A stretch of 64,000 nt of DNA. It comes from Fidelibacterota bacterium (GTDB taxonomy: Bacteria; Fidelibacterota; Fidelibacteria; Fidelibacterales; Fidelibacteraceae). The position numbers were made by a program, and so were the translations under genes. Below are positions 7,572 to 17,096 of this stretch, piece after piece. Position 1 is the first letter of the stretch. Each line of letters begins with the position of its first letter. The notes under the pieces were generated by a model. The model saw only the letters and a list, made by a program, of their open reading frames with translations. It had not been told where the DNA came from and searched no databases. The DNA is taken from NCBI GenBank assembly GCA_030156395.1, contig JASGMP010000001.1:1-64000 (forward strand), read 5' to 3'.

Positions 7572-9299
7572 ATGCTTAAGCAACTTCACGTGAAAAATTT
7601 TGCTATCGTTCGTGAAACAGAGATCTCACCAGGTCCAGGTCTGACCATTATAACCGGTGAAACAGGCACAGGGAAATCCATTATCATCGATGCCCTCGGC
7701 TTGGTTCTGGGAGATAGAGCAAACCTCTCAATGATCCGAAAAGGAGCAGATATGGCCGTTGTGGAAGCTGTCTTTGCTCCACCGGTACTTCATGATGATT
7801 TGAAAGAGATTCTGACGACCAATGATTTACCGGTTGATGATACGGAGTGGGTATTTCGGCGTGAAATTCACCGGAATGGAAAATCCAGAACCTTTTTTAA
7901 TGACCATTATGTTTCCCTTCAAATCCTGAGAGAATTGGCAGATGCCCTGGTGGAAATGCACGGACAGCATGAACATCAGAAAATTTTAAACAGCAACAGT
8001 CACATAGACTATCTGGATGCCTACGCAAAGAATCCAGGACTGCTCCGGGACTATAGCCGTGCCCTTATTGATTTGAAAGAAGCCGTCCGGCATGAAGAAA
8101 AACTAAAGAAAAATCAGGATCAGTATCTCAAAGAACAGGAATTAAAATCGTTCCATTATCAGGAGTTGAAAAAAGTCAATCCCCATCCAGGAGAATTGGA
8201 CGAACTGGAAAATGAGTTAAAAATACTGGAAAACTCGCAAGAGCTTGTGGATACCGCCCATCGCATTGCCGATACACTATATGAAAGCGACAATTCGGTA
8301 ATCTCCCTACTCAGTTCATTAAAACATGATCTGGAACATTTGCTCCGAATTGATTCCACTCCTGCCGATTATCTGAAGGAACTGGATTCAGCGATGATTT
8401 CCCTGGAAGAGACAGGTCGGAGTATGGCAGAATACCGGGATCACATTCCCCATAATCCGGCACGGCTTGAAGAAATCAGGGACCGGGTGAATACTCTGAA
8501 TTTTCTGACGCAGAAATATCGCAAGACGTATGATGAATTGTATACTTATTATCAGCAACTGCAATCAGAGTTATCCGGAGACCAAGATTTTTCGACAGAA
8601 CTCCGGAAAGCACGAGAACAGGCAGGAAAAGCCCGTGAAGCATTGATTGAAGCCGGTGAACGTCTGCACAAAAAACGACTTGAAACGGCCCGGGTTTTTA
8701 CTGAAGCGGTAGAATCAAGACTCCATCGTCTGGGCATGGAACACGCCCGGTTCAGGGTTCGCTTTTCCTGTCAGGAGGGAACATCCCCCCTTTCTGTATC
8801 ATGGCACGGCAAAACAGTGATACCGCAATCTCAGGGTTTTGACCTGCTTGAGTTTGAAATTATTACAAACCCCGGTGAAGATTTCCGCCCCCTGACTCAA
8901 ACAGCTTCCGGTGGTGAAGCTTCACGAATTATGCTGGGTATTAAATCGGTCCTTGCCGATGCCGATTCCATCCCAACCTTGATCTTTGACGAAGCCGATA
9001 CCGGTGTCTCCGGACGGATTGCCCGAATCGTCGGTGAACAGATCGAAGAACTTTCCCGGTATCATCAGGTGATTTGCATTACACACCTACCACAGATTGC
9101 CTCCCTTGGAGAACGTCATGTGGTTGTGGAAAAAGAGGTTTTACAGGGGCGCACAGAAACTCGCATCCGCTATCTTCAGGAGGATGACAGAATACGGGAA
9201 ATCGCTAAACTCCTGGGAGCCGGGAAAATCACCGATGCGGCCCTGGAAAATGCCCGGGATTTTCTCAATAAATCACATCAAACAGCGAAAGAATCATGA
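7572..9299 (+). CDS. recN: DNA repair protein RecN
   Basis: An SMC-like ATPase acting in double-strand-break repair. The 575-residue protein has the Walker A loop GETGTGKS near residue 33, two coiled-coil arms in the middle (about 150-380), the ABC signature TASGGEASRI, and Walker B LIFDEADTGVSG near residue 470, followed by ITHLPQIAS. All RecN landmarks are intact. AGGAGC about ten bases upstream supports the ATG at 7572. Its stop overlaps the next start (ATGA). Confidence 0.98.
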   Translation: MLKQLHVKNFAIVRETEISPGPGLTIITGETGTGKSIIIDALGLVLGDRANLSMIRKGADMAVVEAVFAPPVLHDDLKEILTTNDLPVDDTEWVFRREIHRNGKSRTFFNDHYVSLQILRELADALVEMHGQHEHQKILNSNSHIDYLDAYAKNPGLLRDYSRALIDLKEAVRHEEKLKKNQDQYLKEQELKSFHYQELKKVNPHPGELDELENELKILENSQELVDTAHRIADTLYESDNSVISLLSSLKHDLEHLLRIDSTPADYLKELDSAMISLEETGRSMAEYRDHIPHNPARLEEIRDRVNTLNFLTQKYRKTYDELYTYYQQLQSELSGDQDFSTELRKAREQAGKAREALIEAGERLHKKRLETARVFTEAVESRLHRLGMEHARFRVRFSCQEGTSPLSVSWHGKTVIPQSQGFDLLEFEIITNPGEDFRPLTQTASGGEASRIMLGIKSVLADADSIPTLIFDEADTGVSGRIARIVGEQIEELSRYHQVICITHLPQIASLGERHVVVEKEVLQGRTETRIRYLQEDDRIREIAKLLGAGKITDAALENARDFLNKSHQTAKES

Positions 9300-9730
9300 A
9301 CATTTATTTTTGTGGAGCTATCAGCGCCGGCAGGGAATTACTACCGGTATACCGGATGATCGTAAATACATTGAAAGAATACGGTACCGTTCTCACGGAA
9401 CATGTTGCAGACCCCAACCTGACAGCAGTCGGTGAAGAAAAACTGTCCAATCGGGACATTTTTATCCGGGATCTGGACTGGCTGAAAAAAGCAGATTGCC
9501 TGATCGCCGAAGTGACCACCCCCTCCCTCGGGGTTGGATACGAAATTGCCATCGGAGTCCAGCAAAATATTCCCGTCCATGCCTTTTTTCAGAAAAAAGA
9601 TGCCCGCAGACTGAGTGCTCTTGTGAGTGGAAATCCTGGAGTAACCGTCCATACCTACACTGAATTGGAAGAACTTATTCCTCTTGTCCACTCTATCATG
9701 GAACGGAACTTCCCCAAAAACCAACCGTAA
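9296..9730 (+). CDS. DNPH1-like 2'-deoxynucleoside 5'-phosphate N-hydrolase
   Basis: A 144-residue member of the nucleoside 2-deoxyribosyltransferase superfamily. It has the N-terminal FCGAISAGRE loop, VLTEHVAD, the FIRDLDWLKKAD segment with an acidic residue, and AEVTTPSLGVGYE, which carries the catalytic Glu and phosphate-binding Ser of the DNPH1/Rcl subgroup. Members hydrolyse the N-glycosidic bond of deoxynucleoside monophosphates (nucleotide pool cleaning or salvage). Translational coupling to recN by ATGA overlap fits a DNA-maintenance role. Confidence 0.88.
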   Translation: MNIYFCGAISAGRELLPVYRMIVNTLKEYGTVLTEHVADPNLTAVGEEKLSNRDIFIRDLDWLKKADCLIAEVTTPSLGVGYEIAIGVQQNIPVHAFFQKKDARRLSALVSGNPGVTVHTYTELEELIPLVHSIMERNFPKNQP

Positions 9731-9738
9731 ATTTCTTT

Positions 9739-10410
9739 ATGACACGCTGCATCCATTTTTCAGCCATTCTGATTTTATGTTTGATCACATTGGAAGGGAC
9801 AGTTGGTGAACCTTTACTCATCGGGCGCCTGAAATACGGTGGTGGCGGGGACTGGTATGCCAATCCCGGATCCTTGGAGAATCTGGCTTCCTTTATCCAT
9901 GAGCAGACGGATCTGGAAGTGCAGGAAACTCCCGTTACGGTGGATATTGATTCACCGGATCTATTCAAGGTCCATTTTTTGCACATGACAGGACACGGGA
10001 ATTTCTTTTTAAAGGATGAGCAGGTCAGAAGACTCCGTTTTTATCTGGTGAACGGAGGATTTTTGCATGCAGATGACAATTACGGACTGGATAAATCCTT
10101 CAGGCGGGAAATGAAAAAGGTTTTTCCGGACAAAGAGCTGGTGGAGCTCCCCTTTTCTCATCCCATCTATCACCAGGTATTTGCATTTCCCAAAGGCCTT
10201 CCCAAAGTTCACGAACATGACGGAAAACCGCCACAAGGACTGGGCTTGTTTCATGAAGGTCGTCTTGTGGTGTTTTACACCTATGAGTGCGACCTGGGCA
10301 ACGGCTGGGAAGATGCCGAAGTCTATGGGGATCCGGAAGAAATTCGTACAGCCGCCTTACAAATGGGAACAAATATTTATTATTACCATATCAATCCGGC
10401 CTATCCCTGA
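9739..10410 (+). CDS. DUF4159 domain secreted protein
   Basis: A 223-residue protein with an N-terminal signal peptide (hydrophobic FSAILILCLITLEG). The body matches the DUF4159 family: GRLKYGGGGDWY, FLHMTGHGNF, LVNGGFLHADDNYG, and FSHPIYHQVFAFPKGLPKVHEHDG. Its fold is thought to be glutamine-amidotransferase-like, but no function has been shown. The stop overlaps the start of the DUF4175 gene (TGATG), implying coupled translation. In other FCB genomes such genes tend to lie with MoxR/BatA-type envelope clusters; those partners are not next to it here. Confidence 0.85.
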   Translation: MTRCIHFSAILILCLITLEGTVGEPLLIGRLKYGGGGDWYANPGSLENLASFIHEQTDLEVQETPVTVDIDSPDLFKVHFLHMTGHGNFFLKDEQVRRLRFYLVNGGFLHADDNYGLDKSFRREMKKVFPDKELVELPFSHPIYHQVFAFPKGLPKVHEHDGKPPQGLGLFHEGRLVVFYTYECDLGNGWEDAEVYGDPEEIRTAALQMGTNIYYYHINPAYP

Positions 10411-13400
10411 TGCTCTATCCCTTTGAAAAAATACTCCGCATTCTCCGCCGTCGACAGGCTGCAAGCCGGCTTAAAAACCGTGCGTTTAGGTTGTTGGGCT
10501 TTAACAGCTGCTATCTGATTATCCTGGTAATAATTGAAAACATCTGGTATCTGTCATCCACTTTCCGGTGGATTCTTTTGTCACCCCTCCTGGCCAATGG
10601 CATCCTCCTGCTGTGGATCCGGGATTATTGGGTAGACCGAAATATCCACAAAAAGCCGGAAGAAAACACCCGACTCATGAAAACTCTGGGATATCAGTTC
10701 CCGGAAGTCCGTGACAAGTTGATCAATGCCTGGCAACTGAGCAAGCAATCTGATCCCCTTTCACAGATGGCTGTCCAACGCCTGTCTGTAACCCTGCCGG
10801 CTGAACACCTGTTGCAACATCTGGAACAAAATACATCCCCATCTTCTGGTTTTTCTCTTCGGATTAAAACATTTCTTTCACTGCTCATATTTCTGAGTTT
10901 TTCTTTCTTTTTGAAGGATGCCCTGATCCGTGTTTTCACTCCCAACCGGACATATCCGGTCCCCTTCCCCTGGACATGGAGGATTGAACCGGGAAATGTA
11001 ACTCTGCAAGAGGGAGATTCCCTGGAAATCCGTATTACGCATACCCTCCCACGCCATTTTCCAAAAAAGCTGGTGATTCAAAACCTGGAAAAAACGGAGA
11101 CCTTGCTTCCTGAAACGATCAACGATACCCTCTCAACCCTGTTCATCCCCGACTTGAAAACCTCGTTCACATATACACTGATTGTCCGCAGGCCACACCC
11201 TTTTATGCCATGGACACAGAAATCCTCACAAACCTACGCAGTAAATGTGATGAAACGCCCTGTTCTGGAATGGCTGGAATTTCAGGTCATACCGCCGGCA
11301 TATACCGGACTGAAACAGGAAATATATACAGGAGGCACGGACCGGATTCATCTATTGGAGGGATCGCTATTAAACATCACCGGCCGTCTGTCACGACCTC
11401 CGGGAAATGTAACAGCATGTCTTGGTGAACACTATACCCAACTGGACATCCGAAATCAACATTTTCAAGGCACATTGAAACCCGTTCTAAGTGGGAAACT
11501 TATCATCACAGCCAAAGACACTAATGGCACTTCCATGGAAAATGATGTCCGTTATCATATATCCCTTTTTGAAGATGAAAAACCGATCCTCAAGGTGCTA
11601 ACTCCTGAGGAGGACCTGCTTCTAAACGAAAACATGGACATCCCCTGGGGGGTATTCATCAGCGATGATTTTGGCATAGCATCGTTTTCATTGGAAACAC
11701 GAGCCGTAAAATCTTTTCAGGTGGAGCCGGACACCGTCTGGACTGATTATCCCCTCTCTTTTGACCGGGATCAAAAAATCCAAACAACAAGTGGAGTATG
11801 GCACATTCAGGAACGGCTTAGTCCTGGTGATGCCCTGGAATTCCGTTTTAAAGTTACGGACAATAATATTCTTTCCGGACCTGGTATCAGTCGTTCCAGA
11901 GTTTTTACAGCCCGCTTTCCTTCCCTAACGGAACTTTTCAGCCGCACAAGCCGGCAGCATGCGGACACACATGAAAACCTTCAGTCCTTGCAGGATCTTT
12001 CAGAGAATCTTCAGGAAAAGGCAGAATTGCTTCGTCAGGAGATCCTCAAGAAAGGCGAGGTGGACTGGTCCGAGCAGGAAACCATGAAAAACCTGATTGA
12101 GCAGCAGGACATGGTGAAAGAATCCTTGAAATCCATCAAGGAAGCGCTGGAAAAACAACTTGCTGAAATGTCTGAACAGTCCCTTTTTTCCGATGAAGTG
12201 CTGGATAATATGGCCTATATGCAGGAACTGGTGAAAGATTTGGAAAAAAGTGAGATCTTCAGGGAATTGCAGAAAATGCAGGAAAGGCTTAAAAGTAATC
12301 CGGATGCAGAAACCATGGAACGTATGAGTCGGGATTTACAAAAGGAAGCCGAGACATTTTCCAAGGCCCTGGAAAGAACCATCCGTTTACTAGAAACATT
12401 GCGAGACATGGAAACCCTGGAAGAAGGGGAACGGATTCTGGAAGAAGCTCTCCGGAAACAGACAGATCTGATAAAAGATGAGAAAAGCCGCACATCCGCA
12501 GAACTGGCAAAAACAGAACATGATCTGTCTGAGATGATACAAAATCTGCAACAGAATCTTAGTCAGTCATCGGGAAACGTCTCCGAAAGGCTTCAGGAAA
12601 AACTGGAGAATTTCTCAGCTCTTCTGGATTCTTCGGCATTGAGCCGGATCCTTCAGGAAGCCGCTCAGGCCTTTGCAGAAAACCAGCGGCCTGAAGGAAT
12701 GAACAAAGCTGGTGAATCCCGGCAAAAAATGGACGAGTTGCTAAAGCAGTATCAGGCCATGGCATCCAACATGAATCAGGCACGGAAAGAGGAGATTTTG
12801 CAGGATTTTCAGCAATTACTCCGCCGGGCTTTATTGATTTCAGAAAAACAGGAACAAACACTTCCAGGAACTAAGACATTAAAAAACGACTCTCAGGCTT
12901 TACAGGACCGATTTTCGGAGCAGAATGCCATTTTGGAATCCTTGAATCATCTCGAAGCCGGACTGGAAAACATTGCGGGAAAAACTTTTTTCATGGGACC
13001 CCAGCCTTTTCAGGAGCTTCAGGCAGCCCGCTCGTTATCTGCCGAAGCATTAAACCATCTTTTAGAAGGCCGGTTTCAACAGGCTGAACAGACCATGGAG
13101 CAAAATCTGGGGCAAATAAACGATTTAACAGGAACCATTCTTGGACTTATGGGACAGGCGCAGGACAGTGAAAGCGGTTCGGGAATAGAGCAATTTATGG
13201 AGCAATTACAGGCTTTGGCTGACATGCAGGGAGCCCTTAACCAGGATTCCCGGGGAATGCCTATGCCCGGGCCGGGAAATGCATCCATGGATTTAATGAG
13301 TCAGCTTGCGGCCCGACAGCAGGCCTTACGACGTGAATTAGGCCGCGTGAAACAGGCCATGGAACAAACCGGGCAGGGAGACGGTCGTAATCTGGATAGC

Positions 13401-13724
13401 ATCACACAGGAAATGGAAGATGTGATCCGGGATTTACGGGAAGGACGTTATTCACGACGCACCATGCAACGACAGCAGAGCATCCAACAGCGACTCCTGG
13501 ATGCCAGCCGGTCGATCCGGAAACGGGAACTGAGCCGGGAACGGGAAAGCCGTACCGGTGAGCAGATTGTTCGAAGGGGACCAGATGAACTGCCTTACAA
13601 CCTTGGGAATATTGAATCCCTCATCCAAAACATCCGGCAACAGATGAATCATACCCAATTAAGCCCTGAAGAACGAGAAGAAATGGAACGATATCTGGAA
13701 AAACTGCGAGACATTCTGGAATGA
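10410..13724 (+). CDS. DUF4175-like membrane protein with long coiled coil
   Basis: The start is the ATG at 10410, overlapping the DUF4159 stop; an upstream GTG-type extension into that gene is rejected. The 1104-residue product has two N-terminal membrane segments (about residues 30-75), a third near 165-180, an extracytoplasmic beta-rich part (about 190-510), then some 500 residues of Gln/Glu/Leu-rich coiled coil and a charged Arg/Glu-rich C-terminus. This architecture matches DUF4175 proteins. No catalytic motif is seen. It probably forms an elongated envelope structure with its two operon neighbours. Confidence 0.8.
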   Translation: MLYPFEKILRILRRRQAASRLKNRAFRLLGFNSCYLIILVIIENIWYLSSTFRWILLSPLLANGILLLWIRDYWVDRNIHKKPEENTRLMKTLGYQFPEVRDKLINAWQLSKQSDPLSQMAVQRLSVTLPAEHLLQHLEQNTSPSSGFSLRIKTFLSLLIFLSFSFFLKDALIRVFTPNRTYPVPFPWTWRIEPGNVTLQEGDSLEIRITHTLPRHFPKKLVIQNLEKTETLLPETINDTLSTLFIPDLKTSFTYTLIVRRPHPFMPWTQKSSQTYAVNVMKRPVLEWLEFQVIPPAYTGLKQEIYTGGTDRIHLLEGSLLNITGRLSRPPGNVTACLGEHYTQLDIRNQHFQGTLKPVLSGKLIITAKDTNGTSMENDVRYHISLFEDEKPILKVLTPEEDLLLNENMDIPWGVFISDDFGIASFSLETRAVKSFQVEPDTVWTDYPLSFDRDQKIQTTSGVWHIQERLSPGDALEFRFKVTDNNILSGPGISRSRVFTARFPSLTELFSRTSRQHADTHENLQSLQDLSENLQEKAELLRQEILKKGEVDWSEQETMKNLIEQQDMVKESLKSIKEALEKQLAEMSEQSLFSDEVLDNMAYMQELVKDLEKSEIFRELQKMQERLKSNPDAETMERMSRDLQKEAETFSKALERTIRLLETLRDMETLEEGERILEEALRKQTDLIKDEKSRTSAELAKTEHDLSEMIQNLQQNLSQSSGNVSERLQEKLENFSALLDSSALSRILQEAAQAFAENQRPEGMNKAGESRQKMDELLKQYQAMASNMNQARKEEILQDFQQLLRRALLISEKQEQTLPGTKTLKNDSQALQDRFSEQNAILESLNHLEAGLENIAGKTFFMGPQPFQELQAARSLSAEALNHLLEGRFQQAEQTMEQNLGQINDLTGTILGLMGQAQDSESGSGIEQFMEQLQALADMQGALNQDSRGMPMPGPGNASMDLMSQLAARQQALRRELGRVKQAMEQTGQGDGRNLDSITQEMEDVIRDLREGRYSRRTMQRQQSIQQRLLDASRSIRKRELSRERESRTGEQIVRRGPDELPYNLGNIESLIQNIRQQMNHTQLSPEEREEMERYLEKLRDILE

Positions 13725-15550
13725 AAAAATTGTTTATCATTATTCTGCTGTTTTCTACCGGAACTGCTTTGTGTGAGAACATGTCTACTCAGGAAGCAGA
13801 TGCCTTATTCAACCGTGCCCGTTCTGCAGAATCAGCAGGAGATGTGTCAAAAGCTCAGGTCTTATATGATTCTCTTTATAGTGCCTATCCTCAAAATCCC
13901 CGCTATTTGAGCTATTATAAATCTATTCTGATCCGCACCGGAAATCTGGAAAAAGCAGTAGAAATCACCGAAACTTTGTACCGGATGAATCCAGGGAACA
14001 TCAACTATCTAGCGGAATGGGGTGTTCTTTTAATGGCAAACAACCGCCAAGAAGAGGCCTTCCGCCTATGGGAACCTTATCTTCGCACCAGGAACCGGCA
14101 AAGCCGGTTACCCCGGTTGGCGATGATGTATCTGACAGCTTACAATAATGGCAGCGGACTTCCGGAAATGATTACCTTTTTCAGGGAAAAAACCGGTGAC
14201 GTGCTTCTGCAATCCCAAACTTATTTTTCTGATTTGATTGACAGGCAAATGTGGCAGCCTGCCCTGAAAGAATTTCTATTACACCGGGAGCTGTCTCCAA
14301 CAACCCTCCCCTCTCTCATCCGGGAACTCGAAACTTTAGCTCCTGAAACTCCTTTGTACAGCATGTTATTGGATACCCTGCAAAATCTTGCACAGGCAAT
14401 TGATGATTACCGATTTATTGCTGATTTGGCAATGACTTCGGAAAGGTACGACACGGCGGTTCGGATTTTTCTGGATCATATATCACTCTTTAAACCGGAT
14501 GAACTTTTACAGGCTGCCCAACATTTATTTAATGTCTCGCAATATTCATTAAGCCTGACTTTGTTGAGGAATCTGGATCACACGATCCATGACAAGTTAC
14601 AAAGGGAAAACTTGATTTTTTTAAAGGCGCTCAACTATGACGCCCTATCCAACAAACCGGCTCAGTTTGGTCCGGAAATTATACCCCCGTATCACTCTGT
14701 ATTTCTTGCCCTTCCGGTCCGTCCAGCTTATACAATCCATAAAGCTTACCTTGATAGCGCTTATGGACTGTACGAAAAATTATCTGACGCCCAGAACCCA
14801 GAGATACGGTACGAAAGCCGGCTAAGACTCGCTCATATTCATCTTATCGTGACGGGTGATTTGGATCATGCGGAAAACCTCCTGGAAGAGATTCCGGCAA
14901 ATCTTTCTATCCACATTCGGGACAGATTGATAACAGAATATATCACTTGTAAAATACTACAAAAGGATGAAGAAAGTGCCCGGCAAAAAATATGGGAAGC
15001 ACCGGCATTCTATCATCTGGATGCTTCTGAAGAAGACCGGCTAAGACTGAATCTTCTCTTTGTGGATTTGGCCTTTAACCGGTCGGATTCCCTGGAAAAG
15101 CATGTAAACGAAGCTTTGGCTCTCATCAGTAGCCGTGATAAGTACAGCAATGACATTCTGGCGTTGGCCTCCTACCTGCAAATCGGAAGTGAAGAGCCGG
15201 GTATGCTTGAGCTCGAATCCCATATCCGGAAAAGAGAATGGACCCGGGCCATGGAAAAAGCCAGAGAGTTGATGGAACAAAACCCACCGGTGCGAAACCT
15301 GGCGGCATTACGCCTTGAACAGATTCTTTTTCAAACAGGCCGGATAGATGAACTGACACACTTCTGGGAATCGAAGGGGGATATCTTAAAAAAAGATCCT
15401 GTGATGGGGGATTATTTTACACTCCGCCACGCCGCGTATTTCAATTTTACAGAAAACCAGAATCTGGAAAAAAACTTACTTCTGGAATTTTTAAGTAACT
15501 GGCCTGAAAGTCCTTATACGAAAAGCGTTCGAACCTATCTCCGCCCTTAA
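13721..15550 (+). CDS. Secreted TPR protein of the DUF4159/DUF4175 operon
   Basis: A 609-residue protein whose N-terminus is a signal peptide (KKLFIIILLFSTGTALC). TPR-like helical repeats are clear in the first 130 residues (ADALFNRARSAESAGD, LSYYKSILIRTGNLEKAVEI, LAEWGVLLMANNRQEEA) and more divergent helical repeats fill the rest. The start overlaps the DUF4175 stop (ATGA), so it is the last gene of that operon. It probably works in the periplasm with its neighbours; no enzymatic motif is visible. Confidence 0.82.
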   Translation: MKKLFIIILLFSTGTALCENMSTQEADALFNRARSAESAGDVSKAQVLYDSLYSAYPQNPRYLSYYKSILIRTGNLEKAVEITETLYRMNPGNINYLAEWGVLLMANNRQEEAFRLWEPYLRTRNRQSRLPRLAMMYLTAYNNGSGLPEMITFFREKTGDVLLQSQTYFSDLIDRQMWQPALKEFLLHRELSPTTLPSLIRELETLAPETPLYSMLLDTLQNLAQAIDDYRFIADLAMTSERYDTAVRIFLDHISLFKPDELLQAAQHLFNVSQYSLSLTLLRNLDHTIHDKLQRENLIFLKALNYDALSNKPAQFGPEIIPPYHSVFLALPVRPAYTIHKAYLDSAYGLYEKLSDAQNPEIRYESRLRLAHIHLIVTGDLDHAENLLEEIPANLSIHIRDRLITEYITCKILQKDEESARQKIWEAPAFYHLDASEEDRLRLNLLFVDLAFNRSDSLEKHVNEALALISSRDKYSNDILALASYLQIGSEEPGMLELESHIRKREWTRAMEKARELMEQNPPVRNLAALRLEQILFQTGRIDELTHFWESKGDILKKDPVMGDYFTLRHAAYFNFTENQNLEKNLLLEFLSNWPESPYTKSVRTYLRP

Positions 15551-15778
15551 TCACAATGTGCAGGTCACCTGATGACTCAGGGATTTACCTTCTGACAGTT
15601 CGCGAATATTGTTTAACGTGGTCCGGGCAATACTACCCAGCGCTTCGCGTGTAAAAAAACCCTGATGGGACGGTGTGAGTTTGGTTTCAAAGTATTTGAT
15701 TGTATAACCATATTTACGGTTTAAAGCATCAAAGACATCCCGGTCATAGGGTTTTGCATCAAAAAAGGCGATTTTCAT
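15551..15778 (-). pseudogene. ldhA: Internally deleted D-lactate dehydrogenase remnant
   Basis: The 75-codon frame joins the first ~35 residues of a D-2-hydroxyacid dehydrogenase (MKIAFFDAKPYDRDVF to FETKLT) directly to the last ~40 residues (SHQGFFTREALGSIA, TTLNNIRELSEG), which match the C-terminal end of LdhA proteins. The family is about 330 residues, so roughly 250 codons, including the NAD-binding and catalytic domains, are gone in one in-frame deletion near 15671-15676. A good ribosome site (AAGGAGGG) still precedes the start. The product cannot be an active enzyme. An assembly collapse is the alternative explanation. Confidence 0.85.
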
Positions 15779-16016
15779 GGATTCCCTCCTTAATTGTCAT
15801 CAAATGAACCAAAAAAACACATCCCTTTTGTCTTTAAGTAATCAGCTTCCTGTGATTTATCTGGTGGCTAATCTGAAATTCCACGGATAGATCCTTCAGT
15901 TTCAGTAAACAAATCAAGGCATGGTAAAATAAGCGTTTCTGAAACAGGTCACAAACTTTCCCTTTTTCCCTTTAACAGATATTTGTAGGTTGTGCGCTAA
16001 GAAAAGGGACAATCAT
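15779..16016. other. Intergenic region between ldhA remnant and asnA
   Basis: No gene is visible. This divergent gap should contain promoters for both neighbours. It includes GTTTCAG (about 15898) that could pair with CTGAAAC (about 15943) and an imperfect palindrome GTTTCTGAAAC, but no clear riboswitch or clean promoter pair was recognised. Confidence 0.4.
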
Positions 16017-17090
16017 ATGCTGAAGCAAAAGAAAAAATATATTGATCTGACAACTGATTTTCTCACCATCCCAGAGCATTATGAAAGTCCGTTGGATCTG
16101 AAAAAAACCCAGGTAGCCATAGATCTTATCAGGGAGACATTCCGGCAGTCCCTGGCAAGAGCCTTGAATCTCAGCAGGGTATCTGCACCCATCATGGTCT
16201 ATGCCAATTCGGGGATTAATGATGATCTGAATGGTATCGAACGCCCGGTTTCCTTTCCACTGGGGGCCACAGGGGAGACAGGTGAAATAGTCCAATCCCT
16301 GGCAAAATGGAAGAGAATGGCTTTGGCCGATTACGATTTTGAGCCGGGAGAGGGCCTGTATACGAACATGAATGCCGTCCGTCCAGATGAGCTGCCAGAT
16401 AAATTTCATTCACTTTACGTGGATCAATGGGACTGGGAACGTATCATGAGGGATGATGAGAGGAACCATACGTTTTTAAACTCCATCGTTCAGAAAATTT
16501 ACGCAGTGATCAGGGATACTGAAAAAATTGTCTGTAAACATTATCCTGAACTGCCGGAGCCATATTTACCGGAAAAAATCCATTTCATCACAGCTGAAGC
16601 CTTGCTACAGCGCTATCCTGACAAAGATCCCAAAGAAAGGGAAATAGCAATAGCAAAAGAATTTGGAGCTGTCTTTATTCGGGGAATCGGTGCTCCTTTG
16701 AGTAATGGCGTACCCCATGATGGACGTGCTGCGGATTATGACGACTGGTCCACGGAGGCTGAAGACGGTCATCCGGGATTAAACGGAGATATCATCATTT
16801 ATAACCGGATTCTGGACACAGCGATGGAACTTTCATCCATGGGTATCCGGGTCAATCCTGAAGCATTGATACGCCAGTTGAAACACAAAAAAGAAATGCA
16901 CAAGACAAAACTCTATTTTCATAAACGTTTATTGAATGGTGAACTTCCACAAACCATCGGTGGAGGCATTGGTCAGTCCCGTCTGTGCATGTTTTTCCTC
17001 CGAAAGGTTCATATCGGAGAAGTCCATTCATCGATTTGGCCGGATGAAATCCGGAAAATCTGTAAAGACCATAACATTCATCTTTTGTGA
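16017..17090 (+). CDS. asnA: Aspartate--ammonia ligase (asparagine synthetase A)
   Basis: AsnA makes asparagine from aspartate, ammonia and ATP in the cytoplasm. The protein (357 residues; E. coli 330) shows the class-II-synthetase-like landmarks SLAKWKRMAL, GEGLYTNMNAVRPDE, YVDQWDWE, DYDDWST, GLNGDI, ELSSMGIRV and GGGIGQSRLCMFFL. The ATG at 16017 is preferred because AAAAGGG lies nine bases upstream; a TTG at 15990 is less likely. A CpXC protein gene follows six bases later. Use of the ammonia-dependent enzyme suggests ammonium-rich growth, an inference. Confidence 0.97.
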   Translation: MLKQKKKYIDLTTDFLTIPEHYESPLDLKKTQVAIDLIRETFRQSLARALNLSRVSAPIMVYANSGINDDLNGIERPVSFPLGATGETGEIVQSLAKWKRMALADYDFEPGEGLYTNMNAVRPDELPDKFHSLYVDQWDWERIMRDDERNHTFLNSIVQKIYAVIRDTEKIVCKHYPELPEPYLPEKIHFITAEALLQRYPDKDPKEREIAIAKEFGAVFIRGIGAPLSNGVPHDGRAADYDDWSTEAEDGHPGLNGDIIIYNRILDTAMELSSMGIRVNPEALIRQLKHKKEMHKTKLYFHKRLLNGELPQTIGGGIGQSRLCMFFLRKVHIGEVHSSIWPDEIRKICKDHNIHLL

Positions 17091-17096
17091 GACATT

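Noticed and set aside
10287-10409. N-terminal extension of the DUF4175 gene
   Set aside because: This stretch overlaps the DUF4159 coding sequence in another frame; the ATG at 10410 coincides with the DUF4159 stop and is followed directly by the membrane segment.
15990-16016. Upstream TTG start for asnA
   Set aside because: ATG at 16017 has a better-spaced purine-rich site, and the extra nine residues are not part of the family.
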